DNA from: Sodiomyces alkalinus F11
Taxonomy: Eukaryota; Ascomycota; Sordariomycetes; Glomerellales; Plectosphaerellaceae
Direction of reading: 5' to 3'
NCBI RefSeq assembly: GCF_003711515.1
Contig: NW_021167091.1
Span: 268,340-332,339 of the forward strand
Length of the DNA: 64,000 nucleotides
Part shown: positions 23,050 through 35,819 of the stretch, piece by piece
Numbering within the stretch: the first letter of the stretch is position 1
Layout of the letters: every line of letters begins with the position of its first letter
Translations under genes and position numbers: made by a program
Notes under the pieces: model-generated
Database searches by the model: none
Told to the model about the DNA's origin: nothing
The model's input: only the letters and a program-made list of their open reading frames with translations

Positions 23050-26000
23050 TCACCTTTACTACTATCAATTTAAGAAGCTATCTAGCCGCGCTGATATAGC
23101 GTGTTAATCTATAAAATAACTATTAAGATATCGTATCTTAGCCGTGTTATATATAAAACCTATAAGGATTAGAAGCTCTGGCGACGCCTATACGAATCGG
23201 GTGCCACCTATAATAACGTGTAGAGGTTTCTCCGCCTAGTCGATCCGACTTAGTCCCCCGAAAAGCCTATAATACCGAATTACGACTCTTTCCCCTCTAT
23301 AACACCTAGGCGTACCCCTATATAATATCTCGACTTTATAGACGCTAGCTAGAAAGCGTACGACGTCGAAATCGCGCGCTAGAAGATCCTATAAACGTAA
23401 TACGATAGCTACCTAAAGGGGATTAACGCTATACTAACCTAGTAGGTTAATACTATCGACTAAAGCCATAGATAACTACTACGAGGAGGCATACCTCGCG
23501 AGGTGTACGAAGCCGTTAAACACGATACGGATTAGTACCTAGCCACCCGCTAAACCAATACCCACGAAGAGTATATCGAGTATACTTATTATCCTGCGAA
23601 TAGCCTTAAGAAGCTCGGGGAATAGTTAGATAAGTGGTAGCTACTACTATAAAGCTATAAAGATACCGGTTCGAAGCCTGTAACGTATATATAGGTTGCA
23701 GATTTCTTTAATGGTATACGCCCCTATACCGGCCGCGATTAGACTAAGGCCGAGGGTTACTTTATAGATAACTAGGTAATTATACCCGAAACCCTTTACA
23801 CCCTCGGTTAGAAGTATATTAATACTAGACTTAAAGACTAAGGAAAACGCGGTAGCTACCGCGCTATAGTATTCCCTGCACTGTATATCGGAAGCAAAGA
23901 GGGTGAAGATACCTTAAAGACCACGGCTAAGCCCTATAAGAAGGGCGGCTGTGGGAAGAATAAAGCTAAGAATCCTATTACCGCGGCATCTATAGCTATA
24001 CCTTTAGCTGCTTTAACTAACCGTTCCTCTTCTAAACGCCGCTAATCTACTCTATAAAAAGAGCAGATCTACCACGTATACGCTATACCTAGCCACGATA
24101 TTAACGCCTGCTTCTATCTAGTCCCGGATACGGTATATAACGATTAGACACCCTTTAAGAGCACTAAAATAACTATCTAACGGATCCTTAAATACGACCC
24201 CTTACTACGCGCGGAAGTAGAAGAACTACGCGCCGTAAAGAAGGTAAAGAAGGATATAAGCCGGGACTTAGTATAGCCTAAAAAGACGTGACTCGATTAT
24301 AGTAGCGTCCATAGTGTCCGTAGCGGCATCTCCTACGCCGGTAGCTTTATAGCAGGAACCGCTACTACTAGTTACCCTCTTCGAGCCTCTACTATCCCCG
24401 ATTCCGGTGCCACTATTTATATCTTTAACGATTTTTCCCGTTTTTCTAATTTTACACCCGCTATATAGGGGGACTACATAGTAGCCGGCACTTTATCCCT
24501 GCCTATTAAAGGTTACGGTAACGTGACCGTGAGATTAAATAGACTAATAGGAGGCCTAGATTTTAGGCTATTAAACGTCGTATACTACGAGGATTTTACC
24601 TATAATTTAATCTCTAACTAACGCATACGTCTTCGAGGATACTAGTAGGATTAAAAGCTACTAAATAACTGTATTCGGCGTTCTGATAGATCTATACTAT
24701 GCTAGCTAAGTCACCGCTTCGATTAAACCGTTATTAAATACGTGCCCTCTAACTAATCTACGGCTGCTTTTCTAGGCTCTTCTTCCACCCGAAAAGCTAT
24801 CTATAAATCGACGATACGCTATCTAAGCACTACGGAGGGTATCTTATAGTATCTACGACTAAGGCACGCTGGCCCTAAACCGCTTAGACACCTAGAAGAG
24901 CAGACATAGGGGGTTAAAATAAAGGGACTAATAACTATCGACTACAAAGCCTACAAGCTTATAAAGATTAAACGGTATATTAGTAGGCGCCCTTACACCG
25001 TACCTACTTACGCAGGGGAGCGGTAGGCGATTAATTTCACGGATTTTAACAGAATATCCGACGGGGACTCGCGGTTTATATTTTTCACCGACTATTATAG
25101 TAGTTTTACGGCCACCTATATTATAAAGAGTAAGCTAGGAGTGGATATCCTTACAATAATTAAGGAATTCCTTACCTAGGTGGACCGTTAATTAAGCTAT
25201 AAGGTGCGCGTTTTCGAATCTAATAACGAGCTAACTTAAGCCCACGATATCACCTAATTCCTACATAATAAGGGTATCCTTTTAGAGGTATCTGCTACTA
25301 ATACTTAAGTATAGAATAGGGGTGCTAAACGCGCTACTACCGTGGTTATTTCGAAGGGTCGTGCGATGAATATCCACGTAAAACTACCGCCGTTTATATA
25401 GCCTAAGGCTATTCCTATAGTAGCGTACGTCTATAACCGGATACCACGAAGGCAGTATAATAATAAGGATTAGAAAACGCTATACGATGTCCTCTTTAGA
25501 AGGAAGCCGATTTTATTATATCTTCGAGCTTACGGCTATAAGGCGTACGCGATAATAAAGGACGCCGAAAAGGGTGTGAATAAACTATTAAACCGTATCG
25601 CTCCCCGCGCCTATATCCGCTACCTTATCGGCTACGATTCCACTAATATCTTCCGTATCTAGGTGCTAGGCCGCCGTTACTACCGCGTTATTCGCACGCG
25701 CGATATAGATTTTAATAAACGTGCCTTTTTTAATAGCGATATTAACGCCTTTAAAGACGACCTCCATTAATTAACCGAGGAGTAATTAGAAGGCCTGATT
25801 AGTTAGATTAAGTAGGAGAGGGCTAAAGATTCACGGCCGTTTACGGACGTATAAGCTAAGGACCCCCCCCCTTTATATAACTGCTTATTTTGAATTATTA
25901 GATCCGGGGATAATCGCCCCCGGATCCCCTTCCTTAACGGCTTTACCGTTAAGGTTATAGTCCGTAATGTCCGGCCGTAAGGGGGTAGAGGAGGCTATCT

Positions 26001-28240
26001 CGAGTTAATTAGGATAAGATTTAGGTTATAAATAGTGTGATTTAGCCGGTATAGCGCCTAATTACCGTCTATATCCGCCGGATCTATTACTCCCTACTCC
26101 ACTGATACCCCTGTTATCGGTTATAGCGCTAATAGTAGCCGTTATATTAGGAAACTATAATACCCCTACGGCCGTAGGGTTTTAGGCTAACGGAATACGG
26201 TGCTACAATGCCCTTATAGCTACGGCTATAGGGCTCCTATTAAATAAAGGAGCGTAACTAATTCGGTAAGGAGATAGCTAGAAAAGAGACTATTAGGTTA
26301 CTGCGCTTAACGCTAGTCGCTACGCCCCTAATATATATATATTAAATAGGACTCCGCTAACTAAATTACGGTTAAAAAGGTCTACGCCTATAGCGCTATA
26401 ACGATGCTTAATAATACCCTACGAATCCATAGGCCCGGCGGCAGCTACCGGAAGTATAACCCGGGAGGCTATCTCGGGAAATATAACTCCGGCGGTTACC
26501 CTAGCGGCCGTAAAGATCCACCGTAAAGACCTCCCTCCTCCTCCGAAGAATGCTCGCGATATACCCTTATACCCTTATAGCCACCTATTCCGATAGGTAT
26601 AAGAAGACTACCTATACAGCCACGAGGAGATAGGGTCGTGGATACGGGTACCGGCGTCCATAGCAGATAGATATCAGGTTCTTAACTCGATATAGGTAAT
26701 AATATATAAGTTCGATAAGTATAGATTTCTATATAAATATAAGGTAAGGCTTATAGTGCGAGGAGATTAATAGTATTAATCCTCGCTTAAAAAGACATAC
26801 GCAGTAACGCGAGCCAGACAGTTATTCCGCGCGTTAATAGCTATCGCCGCCCGATTTAACCTTACGCAATTATAATTTAATATTATAAACGCGTTTATAC
26901 ACACGCCCCTCCCCCACGATATCTCTATATACCCGCCGCTAGGCTTTCTAGCCCCTAGGAGTCGTTTATACCTGAAAAAGGCGTTATATAGACTTAAGGA
27001 GTCTCTACTACTTTAGTAAAAGCACTTTTCGGCTATCCTTTCAGCGGACAGCTTCTAGATAGTGCCGTAAGAACCGTGTTATTTTCTGCGCCGCGGTTTA
27101 ATCCTATTCTTCTACGTTAACGATATCGTTATTACTTATAAGGAATAATATAAGGCGTAGATAGAGTAGACCGTTAATAACCTATAATGCTACTATAACC
27201 TATAAGGTGGCGATCCTCTATAGTGGTTCCTTAGTATTAATGTTATTCGTGACCGTGTCGTCCGTAAAGTCTGGCTATTATAACGCGACTATATCGCTAA
27301 GTTAGAACGCCTATTAAAGCCGAATAATAAGCATAGCAGTAACTATCGCCTAACGCACTTAATTAAGGTTATAGAGCTACTGCCCTATTTAGGGACCTCG
27401 ACTAACGTTAAAAGCTATTAATAGAAGCTAGGATCTATACTATACGTAGCAGTGATATCGCGGCCTGATATCGCGTTTATAGTATCCAGTCTATACCGGT
27501 TCAACGTTAATCCAGGGCCTATTCACTATAAGGCCGCCGATTATCTAATCCTTTATCTAATTAATAGCTAATCGTTTATATTAGAACTAGGGGGTGGCGA
27601 TACTATTAAAATCTATACTAACGCCTTATTTACCGATAATACTCTTAATCGAAAGAGTAGTTAAGCGTACGTGATACGCTTATTTAGCGGTATAATCGCG
27701 TGGCGCGCTAATAAGCAGGATACGGTCACGACGTTAATAACGGAAGCAGAGCTATTAGCGTTGGTATAAGGTGTAAAAGAGGGTACCTTTATATAACGCC
27801 TATTACTTAGTATAGGAGTGGAATTTAATAATCCGGAATTATGGATTTTATACGATAATAACTAAACGATTCGATTAGTTAATTAAGAGATTAGCACGTT
27901 AATAACACGCCTTCGCCACGTTAATATCCACGGCCACTAGTTACGTTAAGTAAAGGAATAAGGGTAAATACTTATAACGTACGTTACGAGCGCGGAAATA
28001 GTAGTAGACGGATTAACGAAGGCGTTATACGGCGAGAAATTTAAGATATTCAGGTCCTAGGTAGGCGTGATGGATATACGGGCACGGATATAGCAGAAAT
28101 AGCTAGAGGAAGTCCGGATAGAATATTTAGAGGACCTAGAGGATGAATTTAAGAGCGGCTATAGCGAATAGATTATATAGCTGGATTATCTGCCGATTAC
28201 GAATAGCTTTAATTGCCTAACTAAGGTTTAGGGCGATTAG
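23050..28240 (+). pseudogene. Copia-3 gag-pol remnant
   Basis: Degraded polyprotein on the plus strand. The retroviral-type protease site DSGATIYIFNDFSRF starts at 24,400. A pre-integrase block (LRLRHAGPKPLRHLEEQ, from LWH.RLGHAG) is at about 24,850-24,905, and integrase runs to about 25,800 (INFTDFNRISD, FFTDYYSSFTATYI). The reverse transcriptase active site FYVNDIVITYKE is at about 27,110-27,145 (from YVDD). RNase H lies near 27,540-27,800 (IYTNALFTDNT). Trp and Gln codons are widely replaced by TAG/TAA. Confidence 0.85.
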
Positions 28241-28246
28241 GGGGTA

Positions 28247-28450
28247 TATCGAATAAACTATAGTCTTTTCGGTTACGTAATAGGCCGGATTGCTAAGAGT
28301 ATAATCCGGGTGGACGCTTGTAGAATCTGCATTATATAAAATCCGGTGGCAGCGTTTCCCTGACGGTCTGAGATAGTTATAATGAGATATAATTGCCTCA
28401 ATTAAATTTTAACCTATTTTGTGACGATTTTAACTACGCTTTATCTGACA
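28247..28450 (+). repeat. Copia-3 3' LTR
   Basis: Direct repeat of 22,807-23,011. It retains CTGACA at its end and is preceded by the G-rich tract. ATATA at 28,451-28,455 follows and may be the TSD. Confidence 0.88.
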
Positions 28451-28455
28451 ATATA

Positions 28456-29603
28456 GAGCTATTATAGAAGCTACTTAGTAGGTGCTATTAGCAATCCGTT
28501 AGAATAAGGGCGTATTAGTCGTTAACTTTATTAAGAGGTAGGGCTAATAATCCCTCTCCAGAGGCCATCTTTGGCACTTTAAGGCCGGAATTAAAAATAA
28601 TACCCTATTTCTTTAATCTTCTAGTTACGATTAAGGTTATTAGGTAGTCTTATATAAAAGTAACGTGATTTAGCACTAAAATAAAGAGATTACTATATTC
28701 GTCGTCCACTTCAAATTATATCCTGCTATACCCCTTAACTAACTTAGTCTCTCCACCACCCATTTAAAAGCGATACTCTTCTATAACAGGTTCGAAGTCC
28801 TATAGTAAGTATTATTAGTTAGTGATATACCTCGAGGTGGCGGAGTCGATTAGTAGTTAATTAAAGAGATTACTACTAACGCTTTCCTTTCCGTTAATCT
28901 ATAAGAGGGAGTATATTCTATTAGAATCCTTATCGAAATCCTTGTCCTGGTTATCGATAAAATTAGATACCTCTGTTAACGATCCTTTCGGCTATAACTT
29001 CCAACAGTTCTTTTTAGTACCCGTTTTTAGGCTTTTAGGGTCCTTTTTAATATTCTCCCCGAATTCCTATCAACGTTCGTTATCCTAGGTCTTAATAATA
29101 TGGTTAACGCGTTCTAAGATCTTTTCAAAAGGTATATATCCCTTTTTCCTACGTGACTTATTAATATGTAGGCACTTCTATAAAAGCTTATAATTATATT
29201 TACTCCTCTTTCTATTACGGTAGTCGTATAGCTACTTTTTCTTCTATTTATTAGACTATTAATTACTCTATTATCCCGAATATGCCCGCTAATCCTTACC
29301 TTCTTTATTCTTACCTAGGAACATTACCGTATAAAAGGATAATACGGTAGGCCTCTTATCGAGTCGGTACGGGTAGCGACGTTAAAGCTATATCGTATAC
29401 TCCTTTACGATAGATTAAATCGAGGGTAGGTCCTTCTTTTCTAACTATAGGAGTTCTATAAACCGTCCTTTTAACTACTCTAGTGCTATATTACCGATAG
29501 TGTTAAAGAAGCCGTTAATCTAATTATCCTTAGTATCGTAGGCTTAAACTTTATATATCTCGGTATTGCGGTATAGCTTAATAAAGTCTTTTAGCTAGCG
29601 CTT
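28456..29603 (-). pseudogene. Copia-2 Gag/protease region, degraded
   Basis: Minus-strand coding-like sequence between Copia-3 and the truncated LINE. It reads as a lysine-rich Gag-like protein (MRIPYKRQLKDFIKLYRN at the right, LKWTTNIVISLF toward the left). Position between Copia-2 integrase and Copia-2 N-terminal Gag supports this assignment more than any single motif. No intact protease DTGA box was seen. Confidence 0.5.
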
Positions 29604-29616
29604 ATAGGGTATACGC
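29604..29616. repeat. Truncated-LINE target-site duplication, left copy
   Basis: ATAGGGTATACGC here and ATAGAGTATACGC at 31,358-31,370 flank the LINE fragment. They differ by one G-to-A change, as expected if RIP struck after insertion. Confidence 0.7.
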
Positions 29617-31357
29617 ATAGGCTACACAGGCTACCTAGCTCGCAGAGGGGCCTTTCTTTTAAGGCCCTACAGCAGCTATATATAGCCTGTATAGCTTCCT
29701 TAGCTGACTTTGGCTCGCAGCTCTAGTGGGACCCTAAATCACCGAAAAAACACCTCGTGGACCGCCTAGAACGTCTATAATACGGCGCTCTAGTTAGGGC
29801 CCTAGGTGCTTTTAGGGGGGCCCCTTTACGGCCTCTAGAACCCAATGCAGCAGTGCCCCTAGCGGCGGTTAGGTTAACTAGGTCTAATAGGCTTTATACC
29901 TTTAGAACGTTAAACTTTCTACCGAACCACCCTATTAGATGCTAGCTCCTACTAAGCGAAAACCAGGAAAACCTTACCTCTCTTTAGAACCTATAGCCTA
30001 CTATATAACTATATAGGCTAGGTCTAGAAATAGTGGCTTTAGTAGGTTAGTCTTAGGATATCAAGGGTCCTTTGGCTAGGTGGGAGGCCCCCTGGGCCTC
30101 GGAACCTATAGCGGACCTAAGACCCTTTTTGCCCCTTAGAGACCGGTCTGGGCCTAGCCCTGGCCCCGATACCCTCGACTAGAAAACAGCCCACCTCGAA
30201 GCCCTCGCTAAAATACAACAGGGCCTAGGGGAATAGACTACCGTTTTCTATACCGACAGCTCCTTAGGCTACCCTACTAGGCCCTCTACAGGGCCTTCGC
30301 AGGCTGCAGACGCTATAATATAGTGGACTAATACCGGAAGGCCCTGTAAAGCCATAGGTTTCAACCTAGAGGCCGCTGCCGAAGTCGCGGACGCTAAATT
30401 ATACGCTATTCTTTAGGCCCTTTACACTGCCCTAAAGTAGACGCCTAGGCCCCTATAGTGCTATATTTTTAGTGATTCCTAGGCGGCTATTTATATAATA
30501 GGCTATAGAAGCTAAATCCCTTATCTCTCGCCTTAAATAGCTAGGCACCTCGGTTTCTATTTAGTAGTGCCCCTCGTATATAGGGATAGAAGGGAACGAA
30601 CTAGTGGATAAAGTGGCTAAAGGGGCGTTAAACCCCGAAAAAGCTACTAGATCCGTTAGTTAAGTTACCCTTAGCGACCTAAAACGCCGGGCTAATAAAG
30701 CCTTAATTAAAGACTTGAAGGGCTTTTAGAACGACGAAAAAGAGGCGGAGAAAAGAGGTAAATCGGTGTGTTTAGGCCGCCTATATAGACGCCTAGTCCG
30801 CGATAACCTCTGTTTCTCCCGAAAACCACTACTAATATAGGGCCCTAGGTGGGTAAAATCGGCTTTTACGCAGTTAAAAACCGGCTTCGGATACCTGAAA
30901 ACCCACTAAAAAAGGGCCTAAAGCTACGCTGACAACCGCTGTTCCTGTCCCGGCTCCCATATACAGGATACAGCATACCTTATCCTTTCCTGCCCTATTT
31001 ATAAAAACGAACGAAAAGCCCTACGGGAAGCCCTAGCAGGCCTACCGCTATCTCTACCGCTATTATTCGGTACTAAAAGAGGAATACAGGCCTTACAGGC
31101 CTATCTTTTAGCTACTAAAATACCTTCGGCGGAGTGGTATAGGGCGTAAACCATAAATCCTGCGGTCTAGTTATTTTTCTTTGGCTTTTTATCTGTTTAG
31201 GTCTATTAGGCAGATTATTACGGAGGATTTCCTTTATTTCTCACTACTACGCTATATTTTACGATACCTAGCTTCTAACAGCCTCTAGCCCTTAGGGCGA
31301 TAGGCGCCGCGCCATAGCTTTAGGGCTATGTGCACGTAATAAATCAAAAGAAAAAAC
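29617..31357 (+). mobile_element. 5'-truncated Tad-like LINE with RNase H
   Basis: Plus-strand 3' part of a Tad-type LINE. One degraded frame runs from the reverse transcriptase C-terminus through an RNase H domain (FYTDSSLGYPTRPSTG near 30,250, YIFSDS near 30,465, EGNELVDKVAKGALNPEKA from about 30,590) to a C-terminal zinc-finger region (NRCSCPGSHIQDTAYLI-like near 30,940-30,990) and a 3' end with an A-rich tail (AAAAGAAAAAACATAG at about 31,345-31,360). A 13-bp TSD flanks it. Fewer RIP changes are visible than in neighbours. It lies within the Gag region of Copia-2. Confidence 0.85.
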
Positions 31358-31514
31358 ATAGAGTATACGCTTAACATTTTAGAGGTATTAGTCCTAATAT
31401 CTCTTAATTAGTAACTTCTAGGCGGTGTTTATCGGCTTAAGGTATATCTTAAGGGCCTTTAATATATCCCTTATTTCCTTATAGCTAGCGTACTAAATGT
31501 TTAAAGTAAGGCGA

Positions 31515-31519
31515 ACTAA
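31515..31519. repeat. Element A target-site duplication, left copy (ACTAA)
   Basis: ACTAA here and at 37,007-37,011 flank element A. Removing A plus one copy restores the Copia-2 Gag reading frame exactly. Confidence 0.85.
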
Positions 31520-31876
31520 TATGCCCTGACCAGGTATATCCCTAGCCAGCTAGTACTATAGGACCTGTAAGCCAGGCTTTTCTCGAGGGGTGACCTTTAC
31601 TGTAAAATATAAGGTGTAATAAAGATATTTTCTCTAAGCTAAGGGGCCGCGCCCCTAGGACTTAAGTATTCTACGGGTAAACCCCGTGGAATCCTCGGCT
31701 CCTATATATAGGAACCCGGGGGATTCCCCGGTATTTACTAATTATACCCTAGAGAAGCTATAGTATAGCTTAAAGGCACCTATAGCATACTCTATAGGCG
31801 CTATAGCTTATACTATAGTACCGCTAGGGTACCCCGTAGTACGCCCTAGTATTCCCGGTAGAATCTAGGGCGTATT
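31520..31876. repeat. Element A left terminal repeat (357 bp)
   Basis: Begins TATGCCCTGACCAGG and ends GGGCGTATT. Direct repeat of 36,633-37,006 and similar to both ends of element B. The start is a near palindrome (ATATGCC ... GGTATAT here, GGCATAT in B). Confidence 0.85.
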
Positions 31877-32329
31877 AAATACCCCGGGTAATAAAGCCCT
31901 GTGTCCCGCGGGCTTTCCCCGGTAACTACGATAGCCTTACTTAAGGCGCGTTACGGTTATACTAGTAAACCGCGGTATAGTTAGGGAGAATAGAAAGAAA
32001 ATATTATTACGCGGCAGTGCCCTAATAGTAACCGCCGCCGTTACTATCTACTACCTAGCTAGGCGAAGAAGAGAAATAAGAAAAGAAAATAAAATTAAGC
32101 CGATACTATGGCCTTTCTTCCTATTATATTCCTTAATAAAATCCTTAGGCGAGTAAATAAATACATTAAAAGAAAACTTTATACTATCCGCTAATCTATT
32201 ATACCGCGTGCTATAGCGAAAACGAAGGTGGTAATACTATATCCGTAAACTCTTTTATTATAATATTCCACGGTAAAGCCTCCATAGCCCTAGTGTCTAT
32301 TATACCTAAATATATAGTTAGTTTAGTAT

Positions 32330-33990
32330 AGAGATCTCCTTATCGTCCACGACGGACTAAGGCTTAATAGTCGGGATACCCTATTAACCTAATAGTATAT
32401 CTAAAGTAAAAGCTATTTCGTCTATAGTAAACTCCGTGGTATAGGCCTTGATCTCGGCTTAGTCCGCGGCGTATACTTCTTTTAGGTTAGCCGTGTTATA
32501 ATCGGCCTATATAGCCTATAAGGCTATATAGTGGCGGACGATATTAACGGCTTTATCTTAGTCGGCGGTAAGGAGGTTAACTAAGGTACCGCGGCGTGCT
32601 TTAGTAAGCTCGCTATCCGCGGCGAGCGGCGTGACTATTACTATACGCCTTAGGCGCTATATTATTAGGAGTATGGGTAGGTTTATAGCGTTCTATATCT
32701 TATTCTTAGTTAGTCCGTCCCTAAACACGGCGAGAATAAATTTAGTTACCGGAATAGACAGAGTGATAGCGTGCGTGCGCTAGCGTATAATAATAATAGT
32801 CTACTCGTCCTTAGTGATAGTTTCTTCTTCGGGCTTAATACCCGCTACACGTAGCCTATTAGAGAAGTTCTTAATAATATCCCTTATAGCTTTATCTGCC
32901 TCGGAAAAGCCGATAATACGTTTAGCCGGTTATTCCGTTACGGGATTAGTGGGTACGGTATATTTATTAGATAGCGCGAGCGTTAATTCCTTACCCGTGC
33001 GTACTATAGCGAGGAACTCCTAGACCGTTAGTATATGGCGAGCTAGCTCCTTACCCTTTTCCGTGGGTAGTCCGTGGAGGAACTTACGGATTAGCTCATT
33101 TATCGCGTTAGCTTACTTAGTATACTAGCCTATATTTATCTTAAGTTCTATATATACTATAGTTCCTTAGGCTTCTATAATAACTATATCGTACACGGCC
33201 TTAGATAGGTATATATGGTCCCGAATATACTAGAGTATAAAGCCGGGAACTATTAAACTCGCTAGCCTTTTTAGGGTCTTACCCCGGGGGATATTAGCGG
33301 ATAAGGGGGCGGTTACGGCGTTTACCGCCTTAGCCTTAGCTTTTAGATCGATAAACGTAATAGAGTAAGGGCCGGACATAATAGCCGGGGAGTCCGCGTT
33401 AAAGGTACGCCCGGTTTACGGTATCTTAATAAACTTACCTGCGTAGTTATAAAGGGCGTTTACTTCGCGTGCTATAGTAAACACCTTAAACGACTCGGCT
33501 ATTCGTTCCTAAAAGGCGAGTTCCTTATTAACGTTAAGGGTATATTCGGGCTAAGGGATATATCGAGTAATTTCGCGTGCTTTATACTTAATAATAACGC
33601 GGTGTAGCTAGGGGTAGTTATACGGAATAAACACTATACGGTTAAGGTCACGCGTCTTTAGATTATTATAGCCTTAGGCTTCGGCGTATCTACGGTATTC
33701 CTTAATCTTAGCTTAGTAAGATTCTTTCTAGACTATAAATCTTATACCGAGACGAAAAAGCTAGTTCTTAAGTCTCTCCTCTCTCCCGTAAAGAGTAACC
33801 GCCCTAAAATAACCTTCCTTCGTAAAACCCGAGCCGGGTTTCTTAGGATTTCGGAACGCTTTATCGAATATATCCCTGTAAACTAAATCCTTAGACGGCT
33901 AGTACGATAATAGGATCCTGACTACGAAGTATATAGGAGTTATAAACGCGCCCGCGGTGCGTTTTAGAGGTATTAGGGAGAGTATAAGGG
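32330..33990 (-). pseudogene. Element A internal ORF, unknown product
   Basis: On the minus strand one frame of about 550 codons carries roughly 20 stops, nearly all TAG/TAA where Gln or Trp would fit. It reads as an ordinary soluble, basic protein, for example FDKAFRNPKKPGSGFTKEG near 33,860, FIPYNYP near 33,635, ADSPAIMSGPYSITFIDLKA near 33,390 and GLPTEKGKELARHILTV near 33,060. I recognise no domain and saw no Cys-x2-Cys zinc knuckle. The related frame in element B (55,560-57,150) supports this being the coding strand. It could be a Gag-like protein of a TR-GAG type element. The plus-strand open stretch at 32,814-33,023 is its shadow. Exact start unknown. Confidence 0.5.
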
Positions 33991-34870
33991 GGGAATTTAG
34001 AATACCTTATAAGACGACGAGCTTATAAGGGGTCGACTTATACTAAGTGATAATAGGCCACGATATAAAGGGGTAATTTATTAGTGTAGTTTAGCACGCT
34101 CTAAATATAATTAATAGTGTATTAGGAAGAGATAGTATACGATTTAGGAACCGATAGTAAACCACGTTAGCGATATAAATAGTCGTAGTAGTAATAAGTA
34201 GGAATAGAAGGGGAATAATAGCTATACGCTATAAAAGCGATAGTATTTTTCCTAGCGCTATATAGAGCGCCGTGGTAACCGTGGTTATTACGGCGGCTAT
34301 AAAAGGTATATATAGGTTATAGTCCTTTTATTCTTACAATTCCCTGGTATTCCTTAGCGTTCCCTGGCTATTACCTAGGGCGGCGATAGCGCTTATCTTA
34401 TATCGTATCGCCGGTATACCTTATAATACCTTAGTAGTCTCCTAGTTCCTCTGTTTACCTTATAGCTTTTTACTATTACCCGGCTACAGTACCCTCGGAA
34501 CCTCCGCCTTCTTTAAAGCTATCCTTAGATTAACTAAGGTCTTTATCTAAACCTTAAAGATATTAGTTAGTTCCTGCGCCTTTATAGCTTTTTCCGGCGT
34601 CTAACTATTCCGGTAAGCTAGCTAACTTTATCCCTTATTAGTAGGGTTACCTTATTCTTACGGTGCTTATATAGGTCTCGCTATTCGCTAGCGGTAATCG
34701 AACTTTAGCTATATAACGGCTTTACGTAACGGCTTTCGTCTATAATGCTATTCGTTAGCGGTAACCGAATTTTAGCTATATAACGGCTTTTATCCCTAAG
34801 TATCTGCCCCGAGCGACGTAAGCCCTACGTGCCGCGGGCGTCCTCTGGCGGCGATAGTATTTATAACTGA

Positions 34871-34968
34871 TAGGAAAGAAGGGAAAAGGAAGAAGGGAAA
34901 AGGAAGAAAGGAAAAGGAAGAAGGGAAAGGGAAGAAGGGAAAGGATAGAAGGGAAAGGAAAAGAGTAT
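34871..34968 (+). repeat. Purine tandem tract in element A
   Basis: Repeats of GGAAAAGGAAGAAGG type run for about 100 bp. Element B carries a shorter version near 57,890-57,930, so the tract varies in length between copies. The minus-strand open stretch at 34,796-35,074 exists only because this tract lacks stops. Confidence 0.85.
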
Positions 34969-35819
34969 ACGTCGTAATATGACGGGGATACGTTTCGGGG
35001 AGATAGTTAGCCACGATATAGAGCGATAATATAGCGGAGTACCGCGGGCGGGTATAAGGAATTAAATAAACCACGATATTTACCTGGGGAACGGGTCTAT
35101 ATACGGATCCTAGGCCGGTAGTAAGGCGAGTAGAGATCTCTACCGTTTAGCTGTCCGGGGATACCACGGCCTTCCACGGCGTCTAGAAGTCTAATAGGAG
35201 TTTAGGGTCCTGGTCAGAATAATGAATATAGCGGTATACGTGCTATAGTCCGTGGATAGGCCGGGGGGCCTTAGTAAACTTATCGGTCACGGTTAAAGGC
35301 GAGTCTATTATAGGGAGGCCCTCCCTTTAACTAAGAGGAAAGCCGAGGAAACCTCGGGTCAACCCGGTAAAGGCTAGTGGAATAAGGGGAAGCCCTCTCT
35401 CTAATAAGGAGGATAGCTAAAAGGCCTCGGGTAAATCCGATAAAGGCTAGGATATACCCCCTAAGCCTTAGGATATATAGCCTCTCGCACGGATACTAAT
35501 TCTACGCTTTTCCTCTTAGGGTTACTACGCCGTTAGCCTTAGATATTCTCGGCACGTTAAGCCGGTCGGATAAAGGCGAGCCGTGCTAGGAGGAAAACGT
35601 TCTCCGCGAAGTGCGGGTAAAGGGAAACTTACGGTAAGGGGAGGCTGGCTCCCCTCGTACTCCGCGGGAAAAGGAGAAAAAAAGGGGGGGGAATTATTAA
35701 GTGGCTTAGTGCCACGGTGAAAGGGGGGGGGGAAGCGGAAATTATCGAGTGGCTTAGTGCTACGGTGAAAAAAAAGGGGGGGATTAGTGCGCCCCGTGGT
35801 TCTTTGCCGGAGCTCGGGT

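Larger units (their letters stand above)
22807..28450 (+). mobile_element. Copia-3, full-length LTR retrotransposon
   Basis: Plus-strand Copia element of about 5.6 kb with 205- and 204-bp direct LTRs and a candidate TSD ATATA (22,802-22,806 and 28,451-28,455). Order of domains: Gag, protease, pre-integrase and integrase, reverse transcriptase, RNase H. A tRNA-like primer site follows the left LTR and a G-rich tract (GATTAGGGGG) precedes the right LTR. It is inserted within the integrase region of Copia-2. RIP stops make it inactive. Confidence 0.9.

Noticed and set aside
34796..35074. Minus-strand 92-codon open frame with a Ser/Phe/Pro-rich centre
   Set aside because: It is produced by the purine tract of element A, which varies in length in element B.
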